Shown: piece after piece, positions 12,201 to 23,745 of the stretch
How positions within the stretch are numbered: the first letter of the stretch is position 1
Layout: every line of letters begins with the position of its first letter
Origin: Sitta carolinensis
Taxonomy: Eukaryota > Chordata > Aves > Passeriformes > Sittidae
Assembly: GCA_032173965.1 (NCBI GenBank)
Contig: JAVUNC010000005.1
Span: 3,100,001 to 3,164,000 of the forward strand
DNA length: 64,000 nucleotides
Reading direction: 5' to 3'
Notes under the pieces: model-generated
What the model saw: the letters and a program-made list of their open reading frames with translations, nothing else
Told to the model about the DNA's origin: nothing
Databases searched by the model: none
Made by a program: the position numbers and the translations under genes

Positions 12201-15200
12201 CACACCAGCACCACCAAAACAGAACTTTTCACTATGTGGATTTGATTATGCCAGATCCCCCTGGTTATTTATCTCAGCCTCCTCAGGTATCTGTTATCTG
12301 CAGCCCTATTAGTTGTGAAACACCATAAATGAAGACACGTCATGCAGGTTACTGGGTTGTTTGCTCCCCCTTCCTAAATTCCAGAGTGATTTTTAAATCA
12401 CTAATCACTAAATCACTTGAACAGCAGTAATTATTACTTCCTGAGTACAAATGTAAGTTAGGTACAACGTAACTCCAAGTTAGGGAGCAAAGGAAATACC
12501 AGTGCAAGGATTCGAGCAGCATCAAATTCCCCTTCGACTCAACCACGAGGAGCTTTGAGCTGAAGGTTCACACACAGTGCAATTTTCCTCACCAGTTCTT
12601 TCCCCTCCAAACCTCTTCTAACTTGTTGCTCAATGAATTTTGCAGTTTTTTCTTCATCATCAAGGTCCTGTTTCTTCTTCCTCTCTTGCTCTTGCTGCCT
12701 GCGAATGGTCTCTGGGTCCCTGTCGATGTACTGAATGTACCAGCCTTTAGGAGTCTCATCGACCTTGCAAAGACCTAAAAAGTCAAGGCAAAACAAAGTA
12801 AGATTAATATTAACAATATCAAGATCATTTTTAGTCCATGTTCACTGTAGCAGTACAGGTAATTAACCAGAGACAACATGCCCCTTACTGGGCTGCTAAA
12901 ACTGACTTTGAATCATCTGTACCATGTGTTTCTGCCCTCAGCTATCCAGACCTGTTTGGACACGGGTCATTCTATGTCACAAAGTGCATGAAGTGTTTTA
13001 CAATACTTTCTTCATTGAAGAAAATGTTTCCTTCCCAGTGTTTTAACAAGGAAGAAGACAGAAATCTAACATGCATAAATGACACACACTCACAATATGG
13101 TACTAAAGGAAATACTGCAGCACTGTGCTGCCATTACTGACTCTGGCTCCAGTGACTTTCCAAACACTCCCTGACTTCTGGATGTTTCCTGCAGAACAGG
13201 GGCACCCAGAGCCAAAGTAAACTTTCTGCCACACCACAGTGCCATTTAATCTCTCTTCCTGCCACTAAACACAGATCTGTACATCTCCAGCTTTAACCCT
13301 TCCACTAGGCCAGGACTGAAAATAACTGCCTACTTCTTGTCACATCAGACACAGAAAGATTCTGTAGCCTTAAGGGATGGCCTAGCTCTTAATTTTTAAA
13401 TAGAAACTGTTAGAAGTTGATTCAGAATTTAGCAATGTCTCCAGTTAATGCAGATCAGCAGACGAAACAAGGAAGGGCTCACAACTGATGTACTTATCCC
13501 AGACTTCTGACATCTTTCCTAAGCAAACTCCTAATGGCTAACACAGAAATATGTTTGGAAATCTTTTCATGTATATAAAGGATGGGAGGGCAAGAAAGAA
13601 AAAGAACTAACATAACTAACATTCCTGATCAATTATCAGGAATTCAATTACCCAATAATTTTAAGACTTCCCAACCCTGAGCAGGCACACTCACCTTCTC
13701 TCCCCAGCCATTTTGTAAAATCAGTCAGTGTCTCCCACTGTGTGGCATTCATGTGGATGTGTTCTCGATGGCTGATGTATTCATTATACACAATATTATT
13801 GTGGACTCTCTTTGTTCCTAAAATACGAGTTATTATTATTATTACTACTACTATTATTATTATGATGTGGCTTACACTAAACCAACAAAAGACACTTAAA
13901 ACAAACAAACAAGCAAACAAACAAACAAACAGCAAAATATTTACCAAATCGTCTCCTGAGCAATTCTAGGAAATCATTTCGGAATTCCCTTAGGGAATAA
14001 AAAAAAAGTATTTTTAGTAAAATTTTAACAACTAGGAAGCAATTTTCTGTTGTCATTAACAACTAAGCATCTGCAGTATAAACTTGATTATTCTTTTGAA
14101 CTGAGCATGATGATATCGAGCCACATTTCCATTTTTTCAGGAGAGCAGGATTAAATGCAGGAAGAATCACAGCACGATACACGCACACACTGAAATGTCC
14201 AAGAGAGTAACAAAGGGATAAAATGGAGCAAAGGAATCTCCACACTTCCCACTAATTGCTGGTGTTGAGTTACCAGGTGTCTTCCCAGGCTGACACAGAG
14301 CCCAGGGCAGGACAAAGGGCAGAGGGGTGGATGGGGCAGGTGGATCACTCATCTCCCTGCTAATTCCAGAGCTGCAGCACAAAACCTCACTTCAGACTGT
14401 GCTGAGGACAGCTCCAGTCATCCCAGCTGTCATGTAGGTCAGCTGGACAAAGGCCTGGGAGAAGCTGGGGGATGTCAGTCCCTCCCCTGACTTGTTCTCT
14501 CTCTGTTATGGCTCTTTTAGCTCGTGTGCATGTGGCAGTCACTCAGTGGGACAGAAAGGGAATGCATTTGTTACGCAGAGCAACTTTAAACAGGATTAAA
14601 ACACAATACAAAACTGTCAAATTTAATCATGTCTTCCTGAAATCTCTCTCCTAATGTTTAAAGGTGGCATTGCCTAAATTATCAATCACAAAAAGAGCTG
14701 TCGCTAATATGCATCACAATAAAGTGTCTTCAATGGGACATTAATAGGCCTTAGGGGTGTGACTGCGCAGACCTGACACGGGGATGAAGATCTGGGTAAG
14801 AATACACAGAAAACTTACTCAGAGAAGTAATCCATGAATTGCTGAGGATTTTCAGAAGCCAGCAGCAACTGCCTCTGGTGGGACTCAGACATGCAGTGAC
14901 ACTTGAAGCCATTCTATAAAGCAAGAATAAATACTTCTTTGTCTCAATTTGCAATACTCCCAGAGGAAGAGAGCATTAAAATCCTACAAATAAAATCCTA
15001 CAAGTGTGGTCGCAGGTCCCACAACGTTCTCCTCAATTTCACTGGGGACATAATAAGGCAGATGGATAGGACAAAGGACAACGGCTTCAAACTGATAGAG
15101 GGCAGGGTTAAATAAGATATTGGGAAGAAATTATTCCTTGTGAGGGTGGTGATGCCGTGGCACAGGGTGCCCAGAGCAGCTGTGGCTGCCCCTGGATCCC

Positions 15201-15575
15201 TAGAAGTGCCCAAGGCCAGGCTGGACAGGGCTTGGAGCACCCTGGGGTACTGGAACGTGTCTGCCCACGGCAGCGGGGTGGAGGTGGATGATCTTTAAGA
15301 TCCTCCCAACCCAAACCATCCTGTGATTCCATGAGATCGGAGCCCTCACAAGAGCTGACCCCAACCAAGGGCGCCTGACCCCGGGCGAACCGGGACTGGG
15401 GCTCCCCACGCGGAGACCGGAGCCGCCCGAAGGACCGCGCCCCCCGCGCGCCCCCCGTTACCTCATCGCGGCACTGCTTCTGGCACATCTGGCAGTACCA
15501 GCGCAACTTCTGCAGCCCCTTGGACTTGATGCGGTTGGCGATCGCCTTGGGGCTGAGGAAATCCGACTTCCCCAT
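6297..15575 (-). CDS. KIN: KIN17 DNA/RNA-binding protein, complete, 13 coding exons
   Basis: Minus-strand exons are 15575-15462, 14913-14819, 13988-13945, 13817-13695, 12774-12593, 11674-11626, 11315-11258, 9327-9204, 8698-8648, 8266-8198, 7701-7602, 7319-7219 and 6359-6297. All borders are GT-AG and phases join to 390 aa (human is 393 from memory). The start MGKSDFLSPKAIANRIKSKG has a good context (G at -3 and +4). Cys28, Cys31, His44 and His50 form the C2H2-type zinc finger, split by intron 1. The winged-helix-like core follows (REGLCKVDETPKGWYIQYID), then a Ser/Lys-rich basic nuclear-localisation region (KRKEAA...KEKKKK). The C-terminal KOW/SH3-like part has VIPAPG and VMVLNGGYRGNEG, ending EDVSKLA. 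The family is nuclear, binds curved DNA and RNA, and is linked to replication, the DNA-damage response and the spliceosome. Exon 8 has a CAGCAG tandem acceptor. KIN shares its promoter with ATP5F1C. Confidence 0.96.
7395..7520 (-). mobile_element. CR1 LINE fragment
   Basis: The plus strand contains CCAGGCTGAACAACCCCAAC and CTCTCAGCCTGTCTTGTCA, the antisense wording of the CR1 3' half. It lies in KIN intron 11, between exons 7602-7701 and 7219-7319. Edges are approximate. Confidence 0.75.
9328..11257 (-). other. KIN intron 7
   Basis: This 1.9-kb intron separates exons 7 and 8. I see no exon, transposon or RNA gene in it. An open frame at 10004-10291 (+) has no recognisable content. Confidence 0.6.
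12775..13694 (-). other. KIN intron 4
   Basis: A 920-bp intron between exons 4 and 5. Nothing recognisable beyond ordinary AT-rich sequence. Confidence 0.6.
13829..13932. repeat. Simple repeats filling KIN intron 3: (ATT)n and (AAAC)n
   Basis: An ATT/ACT trinucleotide tract runs about 13829-13866, and an AAAC tract (with one AAGC variant) about 13899-13932. Together they occupy most of the 127-bp KIN intron 3 (13818-13944). On the transcribed minus strand the second tract reads as GTTT repeats just inside the 5' splice site. Confidence 0.9.
15050..15345 (+). mobile_element. CR1 LINE 3' end
   Basis: A clear sense CR1 terminus: GATATTGGGAAGAAATTATT, GCCCAGAGCAGCTGTGGCTG, AAGGCCAGGCTGGACAGGGC, ending CCAACCCAAACCATCCTGTG then GATTCCATGAG. 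It sits in KIN intron 1 and ends about 115 bp from KIN exon 1, at the shoulder of the CpG island. Confidence 0.92.
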
Positions 15576-15727
15576 GACGCCGGTCCCGTCCCGCCGCCGC
15601 TGCCGTGCCCGCCCGGGTCCCGCCCCGCCGGAAATGGCGGCGCCGCCCTGGAAGCGGATCCCGGCGGGCGGCGCAGGCGCGGTGCGGGCGCGCTGACCTT
15701 CAGCGGGGCTGTGGTGGAGGCGCCGCC
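15576..15727. promoter_or_regulatory. Bidirectional CpG-island promoter of KIN and ATP5F1C
   Basis: Only 152 bp separate the KIN start codon (minus) from the ATP5F1C start codon (plus). The CpG-dense, TATA-less stretch holds an ETS-type CCGGAA (15628-15633), a YY1-like AAATGGCGGC (15632-15641) and an NRF-1-type GCGCAGGCGC (15671-15680). A reverse YY1 motif GCCGCCATGTT (15722-15732) overlaps the ATP5F1C ATG. NRF-1 with YY1 is typical of nuclear oxidative-phosphorylation genes. The head-to-head layout and motifs are seen; shared use by both genes is inferred. CpG density extends to about 15350-16000. Confidence 0.85.
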
Positions 15728-18700
15728 ATGTTCGCCCGGGGCGCCGCGGTCGCGCTGCTCCAGCCGCAATGGTACCGGCACGGGCTGGGACGGGCGCTGT
15801 GGGGCCGGCGGAGCGCGTCCCGACGGCCGGGCGGCTCTGCGGTGTGAGGGGAGGGTGGCTTCCTTGGGCCTGGGGGCGGTGGGGTCGCGGCCCCGGGCGG
15901 CCCGTGGGGGGCTGTGGGCTCTGCGGGTGAGCTGAGGGCAGCGGGGACCCGCAGGGGTGGAGGGTCTGTCCGCGGGGCTGGGAGCGCTCGGCCCGGTGTG
16001 CGAACGGGACAGGCAAGGGTTAAAGGACAGGCTTGGACCTGCCAGGAGACCCTGCTCTGGCCAGGAAATCCTGCGGCCTCCTCTGCTTCGGTTTAGTAGT
16101 CTTTAGAAACTAATGGCATTGCATGAACCTTTGTTTGAAACGATTTTTTTATTTCTAACTTGCCCTTGTAATGCCCTCGTTTGCTCCGTGCCGTTACCCT
16201 AGGCGGTGGATAATGCATGAACGCTGTCTGTGTACCCGGCACTGCTGAGCCGCCTCCTCGAGCCTGGGCCCGGTTCAATTCCACGGCGCCCCTCAGTCCG
16301 GGAAGGACTCTGAGGCGCTGGAGCGAGTCCGGAGAAGGGCAGTGGAGCTGGGGAAGGGACTGGAGCACAAATCCTCTGAAGAGCGGCTGAGGGAGCTGGG
16401 AGATGAGCCTGGAGAAAAGGAGGCTCGGGGTGACCTTATCACTCCACAGCTCCCTGACAGGAGAGTGCAGTCAGCTGGGAGCTGGCCTCTTCTGCCAGGC
16501 AGGACACGAGGACATAGCTGTAGGTTGTACGTTAGGAGCAGTTCCTTCACGGAAAGTGTGATTAGACATTGGAACGGGCTGCCCAGGGAGGTGGTGGAGT
16601 CACCGTCCCTGGAGGTGTCTGAAGAAAGACTGGATGTGGCACTCGGCGCCGTGGTTTGGTTGATAAGGTGGTGTTCGGTCATAGGTTGGACTTGATGATC
16701 TCAGAGGTCTTTTCCAACCTAATTGATTCCGTGAAATTGTATAGATGAGGGAAGGATGAAGGTGTGCATACAAGCCGCAGGTTGGAGTGGCTTATCTCTG
16801 CCGCAGATGTTTTTTTTAAAAAAAGAAAATCTTAAAATTTTCATCCCTCTGAAAGGGTCTTGCCCTTGGCAGGTGTTGGTTTATTGAAGAGCTAGTGAAT
16901 TATCCTAATTTCTCCTGCATTCCTTTTCAGGGGCCAAGTCAGGAATATGGCAACGCTAAAAGACAGTAAGTAAAGGTTTTGTCTGCTCTGGAGAGAGGAA
17001 AAATGATGCAGGAGAACCATATGTTAAAATATAATTCTGTTTAGCTTCTGTTGGATAAATTGATTGTGATACTTGACAATATATAGGCCTGCAGTGCTAA
17101 TTGCATTAAACAAGTGTCCTTCAGAAAAGGAATTGCTTGAAGTGGTTTTGGCAGTCTTTTTATAGTTTTACTATTTACTATAATTTTACTATTTTTAGAT
17201 GTCTTTTTACAGTTTTACTCAAATATATTTTAAAAATAATTTTATCTTATGTCCTAAAACCAGATTTCTTCTCACCTCTAAGCATTAACTTACTTTCTCT
17301 TATGTTATTTCCTTGCGTTTTTATGCAGCATTTGAGGGGAAAAAAAGGATTGACTGAATGGTTATAGTGTGATAATGCTTCCATAAGGCATTCCTCATAG
17401 TTCTTATATAGGGATATTACCTTGAAATTGTGCTAGTCTGTGAGATACCTGTTTTGGTTTCTTTTTCCATTTGTGTTTTTTATAAATGTCATTTTACCGC
17501 GGTCTAAACAGAGGAGGAAATTTATTCTGTCTTCACACTATGGGGACTTGTTTGTTTGTTTCCTCTGCTAGTCATCTGTGGAAGATGACATTATACCTCA
17601 GTTGATAAGTATTTGAAACAGGTAGATGTGGAAGCAAAGAGAATAGTAAATAGATTTCATGTTAGGATGAATATTAAATGAATGTTATGTCTGAAGGAAA
17701 TAACACCTCTGTTGTAAAGATGAATTTGTGTTGGCTACATTCTTACTGCAAATACTGAGGTCTCTTATGAGATTTATTTGTGCACTGTTTATTTATTTCT
17801 TCTTCTTTGAGGAACATGGCAAAATATTTTTGGGTGGATCTTGCTGGTATTTTGTTGTTTGGGTTTGAGTCATTGTGCCCAGTACAGTCCATGACCTTCA
17901 TATCTTACCCTTGCAGTCACCAGGCGTTTGAAGTCCATCAAGAACATCCAGAAGATCACCAAGTCCATGAAGATGGTTTCTGCAGCCAAATATGCAAGAG
18001 CGGAGAGGGAGCTGAAGCCTGCAAGGATCTATGGAACAGGAGCTCTGTGTATGATAAAGTTCTTGTACTTAGTCATGGGGGAGCAGAAGAGGAGGTTTTC
18101 TTAGTGGTGATAAAATGCCAAGACTTTTTAACCTTCCAGTATCTGTTTCCAAAAGAATTTGCATAGGGAACTTCACTGAGTGACATCTCATCAGAGCTGT
18201 GACTGGCTTTGGATTGTTTCTTGCTCAAATCTGGTCTGACCATGTGCAAACTTGGAACAATTACAATGGAGATGAAATTAAACTGGCGTATATCTGGAGC
18301 CCCTTTGATATGGTTTTAGTTAGAATAATTCAGAGCCTATTTTATGACTTACTTGCTTTTTTGGCACCCTTGAAAAACATAATTATCTTTTTTTTTTTTT
18401 TTTCAGCTCTTTACGAGAAAGCAGAAATAAAGGCACCTGAGGACAAGAAGAAGCACCTCCTTATTGGTGTGTCCTCTGACAGAGGCCTGTGTGGTGCTAT
18501 CCATACATCCATTGCTAAAACCTTGAAGAACGAGATTACCAGCCTCTCAAATGCAGGGAAAGAGGTTATGGTGGTTGGAGTAGGTGACAAGATCAGAGGC
18601 CTGCTTCAAAGGTAAAAAGGATGGGGCCCAAAAGTATAGTTTGGAGTTTTGTTGTCTCTAGTAGAAATTTCAAGACCGTTTGTAAGATTGTATATCATTG

Positions 18701-21700
18701 GCAGGAAATTGAATTTAAGGAAACTGTGCTGAATTCGTGTTTCTGTAATAAAAAATCTGCAAATATCCTGAAAGTGGTTTAGATAATCTCACAATTGGGA
18801 AACTGCTGTACAGCACTATTATATTCTTGAAATAAAAGTCTGAAAGCTGGCAGGTGGCACAGTTACACATGTGTGTATTGTAAAGCTCTCACAATTTAAC
18901 TAGAGGCAAAGTTTCTTTCAGACCCTAATTCAATAAAATGTTTAGTTCTGAACACTCCTAAGTTACAGTCATTTACTTCTAGTAAGACAGTCTTGCTGCC
19001 TCGTTGTACTTCAGAGCATCCACTTGGTTCTAACACAGGTTTGTTGTTGCTGCAGGACACATGGCAACTATTTCCTGCTGACATTCAAAGAAGTGGGACG
19101 GAGACCTCCAAGCTTTGGAGATGCTTCAGTCATTGCTTTAGAGCTGTTAAACTCTGGCTTTGAATTTGATGAAGGCTCTGTCATCTACAATCGGTTCAGG
19201 TAAGGTTGAGCTGAAACTTCATTGGAAAAATACTCAGCAGAATACTTCAAAGAGCATATTGGCCTGATGAAGTGATATGAAAAGTGACTGTGATTTGGCG
19301 TGTTCACTTCTTGCTTTTGTTGTGTGTGAAGAACTGGTCTGTGTTTTTCTAGTAGCTGTGCTTGGAACTCCCTTTTGCTTCTGTATAGTGAACGCTGTTA
19401 TTTTTATGTCAGCACATCATTATATCAAAAGGGTATCCAAATCTTTTCATCAGGGTTATCACAAAACTTTGTGGCATTGGAAGGCCAGAAGTTGTCTGTT
19501 CTAATTTCATTTGAACCATTCAGTTTAGAGTTAGTTGAACTTACTCTAAGAACCTGTTTTACTCTTTTCTGACAGGTCTGTAATTTCTTACAAGACAGAT
19601 GAAAAACCAATCTTCTCCTTTGAAACTGTGGCTGGCTCTGGTAAGTAGGGAGCTAGAAACCACCAGTTACATGCAGTGATAAATCACAAGGAAAGTACTC
19701 TGAAAATGGGAATATTAAAGTATTAAAACATCTTACTACAGTGCTTCTATCATAAATTTAACAGATAGTTTTATCTTGGCCGAGATTAGTCCAAGGCTAG
19801 CTTACAAAGGTGCTATGAGGCAAGGAGGTTAAAAGGAAAGGTGATAGTAATTCTGGTTTGAGATTCTATCTCAAGCAAGAATTGTGCATATGTAAATTCT
19901 GTCAGTTCCAAAATTTTCTGCACTGAACAGCTTGAGTAGTGAGTGACTTTTCACTGCTCACTAAAAATAACCCAGAATGTTTCTGGAGCATTGTGTGGAA
20001 AAGTTAAACATAATATGGCAATAATGTATTTTGCTTTGGTTTGACTTTCCTAATATTAAATTGAATTAAAACACATAAAATAGTCAACAGAATAATAACG
20101 AGCATGGAGATTCTGAAGGTACACATGATATGCACAGGAAATCCCTCTGTGCTGCCTTAAGTATTGAAACAGTCCAGCCAAGTAATCTCCATGTATTTTG
20201 CTGGAAGTAGTAAATCTTGGATGTCTCTCAGCCTGCTCTTCCATGTTTTGCAGAAAGCCTAAGTATCTATGATGATATTGATGCTGACGTGCTGAGGAAC
20301 TACCAGGAGTTCACACTAGCAAACATTCTGTACTACTCCCTGAAAGAATCCACCACCAGTGAGCAGAGTGCCAGGATGACAGCCATGGACAATGCCAGCA
20401 AGAATGCTTGTAAGCAACTCCCTGGGTTTTCCAGGATTTTAGTTGTTCTGCAGGAAACTGCTGACCTCCCTTTGCAGAATTCTTTACTTCAAAAATCAGC
20501 TATTTCCTCTCTTAATTCCATTTTGAGTTGTTTTTTTGAGCCAGTTCAACTGAGTTTATGTTTCATATGTGAGCTGTATTTAGTCCCTTGAAAGAGAGAT
20601 TGCTGTCAAGAAACAAGCCTAGGACTGGAAGTGAAATAACAGATTATTTAAAAGGCATATGAAATACTAAAATAACCTTGTAACTAATCTTACTCCTCTT
20701 ATGTGGCTGTTGTGAGGATTTCCTGAATTTTTATAAAACTGTACCTACTCGTTCACCAAATATAATTAGTGCAGCACAATTTAAAGGTGGGGAAACTTAA
20801 ACAGTAGTTAAATACCACCTGTCATGGAGCAAGTAGAGAATATATGAGTATTGCTTGGAAGGATACTGGTGATTGTGTGAAGCTGATGTGATGTGCAGTT
20901 GGGCTGCCTGGAATGGTAGGCATGGCTCTGATGACCAGCTTGAGAGAAAGAGGTGATACCTTTTGTGTTTAAAAATAATTGAGAAAAAAATAATTCAGAA
21001 AAATCTGTCTTCTTTTGCCACAACTTGAAGGAAATAACAATGTAGTTAATTGACAGTGAAATCTAATTCCAAAGCAAGTGATGGGTGCTTGTGTTGTGTT
21101 ACCATAAGCTGTGTCATACCTGGTATTTATAAGTCTGCCAGCAGTTCTGCAGATGTTTAACTGACAAGCTGGATTCTCAGGTTTCTAGATTGTTTACTGG
21201 TAATATTACCTTGTATAAAAAAAGTCAGGAGCACTAAGCCTCTTGGTATGTGCAGTGGATTACATGACACTTGGCTATTCTGCCCATACACCTCTTTATC
21301 TGCATTTATTCCCCCATTTTGTGTTTGAACTCTCATCTTGCCTTTTTCCAGCCGAGATGATTGACAAGCTGACCTTGACGTTCAACCGCACCCGTCAAGC
21401 CGTCATCACCAAGGAGCTCATTGAGATCATCTCTGGTGCTGCTGCTCTGTGAGTATTTGTAGGAACATGCAGGCAGAGCTGTTGCAGTCATGTGCTGCTT
21501 GTGTGCCAGGGTAACAGGCAAAGTTTGGGATTGTGGGCCCTGAAACCAGAGGGGAGGCAGTCCCTGGCATGGCTCCCAAGCTTTTCAGCTTGCGCAGTTC
21601 TACTAACCAGAGAAAGTTTGGCAATTTTTTCTGACAAAGTACCGTTTAAAAGCTGAGAAAATGGATCTTCAGCCTCACCATGCATCCTTGCCTGGAGAGG

Positions 21701-22322
21701 TGAGGGTTTTCCTCCTTTCTGGCCTTTGGTGGATTTCCTCCTGCTCCCTTTTACCTGGAAGTTTCTTACTTTGCCTGGTCAAATAGCCCAGCAGTGTTGA
21801 GTGGGGGAGAGCAGATGGCCTGACTGAAATGCTTTTGGATAAATCAGGTGTTCAGAAGCTGAGAGTTTGGGGGTGGGTTTGCAAGGAGAGAATTTTCAGA
21901 ATCTCTTGCCATGGAATATGTATTTTGCTTGTTCAGTATTTTTCTTGTTCAGTTCAGTATTTGCTTGTTTAGTATTTTGCTTTGCAGTTCAGTCTGAAAA
22001 CCTGAGACTGAGATTTTGTGCAGATGTGTGCTGCAGGTTACAAATGTGTGGGCTTAGACCACAATTTGTAACTGCATGTAGCTCATGTGTATTGCTGTAA
22101 CAGTTAAAAATTTGTGCACTGTATATGGAAATACTTGTGTTCATATCCTGTGTATTTACAGAATGTCTGGAATATGTGTTTCTTATTATTTCGGTGCTGT
22201 ATTGTGCTCCTCACAATACATTTGTGGTCATAAATCCGTGCAGAGTTTTGCCTGAATTTGCATGAGTTGCTTCCTAACCTGCTTGTTTTGTTTTTTCTCA
22301 TAATACCATAACCAGGGATTAA
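15728..22322 (+). CDS. ATP5F1C: F1-ATP synthase gamma subunit, complete
   Basis: Coding exons are 15728-15771, 16931-16965, 17917-18048, 18407-18611, 19056-19199, 19576-19640, 20254-20409, 21352-21448 and 22316-22322 (G, GAT, TAA). All have GT-AG borders and consistent phases, giving 294 aa (human 298 from memory). The N-terminus [15 protein letters not shown] is a mitochondrial presequence, with maturation expected near RNM/ATLKD. The gamma body follows: [20 protein letters not shown] (N-terminal helix of the rotor), [45 protein letters not shown], and the C-terminal helix [20 protein letters not shown]. Gamma is the central stalk turning inside the alpha3-beta3 hexamer in the mitochondrial matrix. 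The start has a strong context (GCCGCCATGT). The last two exons are alternatively used (separate entry). Confidence 0.97.
16300..16735 (+). mobile_element. CR1 LINE 3' portion, about 430 bp
   Basis: The longest CR1 piece in the window, in sense orientation inside ATP5F1C intron 1. Markers in order: GGAGCGAGTCCGGAGAAGGG, GAGCGGCTGAGGGAGCTGGG, GAGAAAAGGAGGCTCGGGG, ACATTGGAACGGGCTGCCC, GGTGGTGGAGTCACCGTCCC, and the tail GATGATCTCAGAGGTCTTTT. Fairly well preserved in order, with point changes. Confidence 0.93.
21449..22315 (+). other. ATP5F1C intron 8
   Basis: The intron in front of alternative exon 9. It holds imperfect repeats of a CTTGTTCAGTATTTT-like unit at about 21929-21985 and a TGCATG element near its 3' end (separate entry). 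No transposon recognised. Confidence 0.7.
22259..22264 (+). promoter_or_regulatory. Rbfox-type TGCATG splicing element upstream of ATP5F1C exon 9
   Basis: An exact TGCATG lies 51 nt before the first base of exon 9. In human ATP5F1C the muscle-specific skipping of exon 9 is known to be driven by Fox-1 binding a GCAUG in the preceding intron. The same element, position and exon are found here. The motif is seen; its function in this species is inferred. Confidence 0.7.
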
Positions 22323-22353
22323 TCGGCAAAAGCGGTTCAGCCAAATCCAAGAG
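22316..22353 (+). other. ATP5F1C: ATP5F1C alternative exon 9 (38 nt) carrying the Leu-Asp stop
   Basis: Exon 8 ends with CT of a Leu codon. When this exon is included the reading is CTG-GAT-TAA, so the protein ends in Leu-Asp. It has a usable acceptor (ACCAG) and donor (GAG|GTAAAG). When it is skipped, exon 10 supplies G-TGA and the protein ends in Leu. This reproduces the known liver-type (with Asp) and heart/muscle-type (without Asp) forms of the mammalian gene. Confidence 0.88.
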
Positions 22354-22907
22354 GTAAAGTTTTGTCATAAGAGACTGGATTGTGTTTTAAAATGAATTAA
22401 CAGAAAATGTGAAGTCAGATGAGGAAGTCAGAATTGAATGGTCTTGGTCAGACAGGAACTTTTCTTCCTAAAGAGCTGTGAAATTGGACATTTATTGGAA
22501 TCTGTTTGGACAGAGTTCTTGAATTTCAGTAATTTTAAGAAAAATTTGTCCATGGGAACATAATCCCGTATGAGTTAAAATTTTCTGTGGGTTTTTTCTC
22601 TTATTATTGGATTCATTCACAATTACTGTTTGAATTTTTGCACAGTGGCCTGACTTAATGCAATTACTTAAAAATGTTATTATATAAGACATACCTAAAG
22701 AGGTTTCTGTATTAATATGAACATACTCAAAATCTAAAATGTAAGGAAAATTTCAAAATTTAAAATGTAAGAAAAAAATAGATACGATGAATAGTTTGGG
22801 GGGTGGTAAGGGATATTAATGAAGTATTTGAATAGGGGAAGATAACAGTTTAAAATAAATACATAAATAGATGAAAGGGTTTTAATTTGTTCCAATTTTC
22901 TTTACAG

Positions 22908-23048
22908 GTGAAGAGGAGCTCTTCTGAGCATATGTGGTTTAGCCTGCCTGTGTCTGTGTTAACAAGACTGCTCTGTTATCTTGTGAAGAAGTGGAAAAGC
23001 CCCAGAAATCTGTAAATTCTTACAATAAACCACCTCCATGAAACAGAT
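22908..23048 (+). other. ATP5F1C: ATP5F1C terminal exon (alternative stop, 3' UTR, poly(A) signal)
   Basis: The acceptor TTTACAG precedes 22908. If joined directly to exon 8, a TGA at 22909-22911 ends translation. With exon 9 included, the whole exon is 3' UTR. AATAAA at 23024-23029 sets the expected 3' end near 23045. Confidence 0.88.
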
Positions 23049-23453
23049 CCTTTTGGTTGTCTGTGGAGAAAATGCTCTTGAAGTCTAAATATCTGTTTTG
23101 GGCTTGGGTGTGCTTTGAAACTAATTTTTTTAAGTCTGTGCTTTGTATTTTTAATTTATTTGCCATGTGAAACGTGTAAGTGGATGTTTCTTTTGAAGAG
23201 TTTTTCTGACTTCATACTGTCTTTGAAAGTGAAGTGACCTGCTTTGACAGGTACATTGTATTTTGGGCTGAAGGAGGAGACTGGAATAACCTCTGCCTCA
23301 CACAGCTGGAACACTGATCTCTTATGTGAATTTTGTATTGCTACTCTTTCCAGATGTTGACTTTTTAAAATTAACTGATGTGATTACGTGAGTCACTACA
23401 GAGGTTATGTAGAATGCACAGCTTATGACATGGGTGCATAGAAATGTAAATAT
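23049..23453. other. Spacer downstream of ATP5F1C
   Basis: About 400 bp of unremarkable sequence after the ATP5F1C poly(A) site. No exon or transposon recognised. A further unassigned stretch, 23746-24209, lies between CR1 pieces and includes T-rich runs near 24103-24115. Confidence 0.55.
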
Positions 23454-23710
23454 CAGAGGGCTGGGCCACCTCTGCTCTGGAGACACCCTGAGAGTTTTGT
23501 TCAGCCTGGAGAAGAGAAGGTCCCAGGGAGACCTTTCAGCATCTGAAGGGGCTCCAGGGGAGCTGGAAAGGGACTTTGGATGAGGGCATGGAACTACAGG
23601 ACAAGGAGCAATGGTTTTAAACTGATGGAGGGCAGGGATACACTGGATATTGGGAAGAAATTATTTACTTTGAGGGTGGAGAGGCCCTGGCACAGATTGC
23701 CCAGGGAAGC
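23454..23710 (+). mobile_element. CR1 LINE fragment, truncated before its 3' tail
   Basis: A sense CR1: GTTCAGCCTGGAGAAGAGAA, CTGATGGAGGGCAGGGATAC, GATATTGGGAAGAAATTATT and GGCCCTGGCACAGATTGCCC. It stops short of the normal CR1 tail and joins other sequence at about 23711. Lies just downstream of ATP5F1C. Confidence 0.85.
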
Positions 23711-23745
23711 TCATACTGGTCCCAGTATGGAGCCCTGAGGGGCAC
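23711..23745 (-). mobile_element. Small CR1 reverse-transcriptase remnant
   Basis: Minus-strand translation gives GAPQGSILGPV, the conserved CR1/LINE reverse-transcriptase block (PQGSxLGPVLF). It is fused to the end of the sense CR1 fragment, so two CR1 pieces meet in opposite orientation. Short, so the exact source copy is unknown. Confidence 0.6.

Noticed and set aside
13829..13932. CRISPR-like array
   Set aside because: Simple tri- and tetranucleotide repeats without spacers, in an animal gene intron.
15108..16016. 302-codon minus-strand open frame over the CpG island
   Set aside because: Only the part at 15462-15575 is real (KIN exon 1). The rest is promoter and CR1 read-through.
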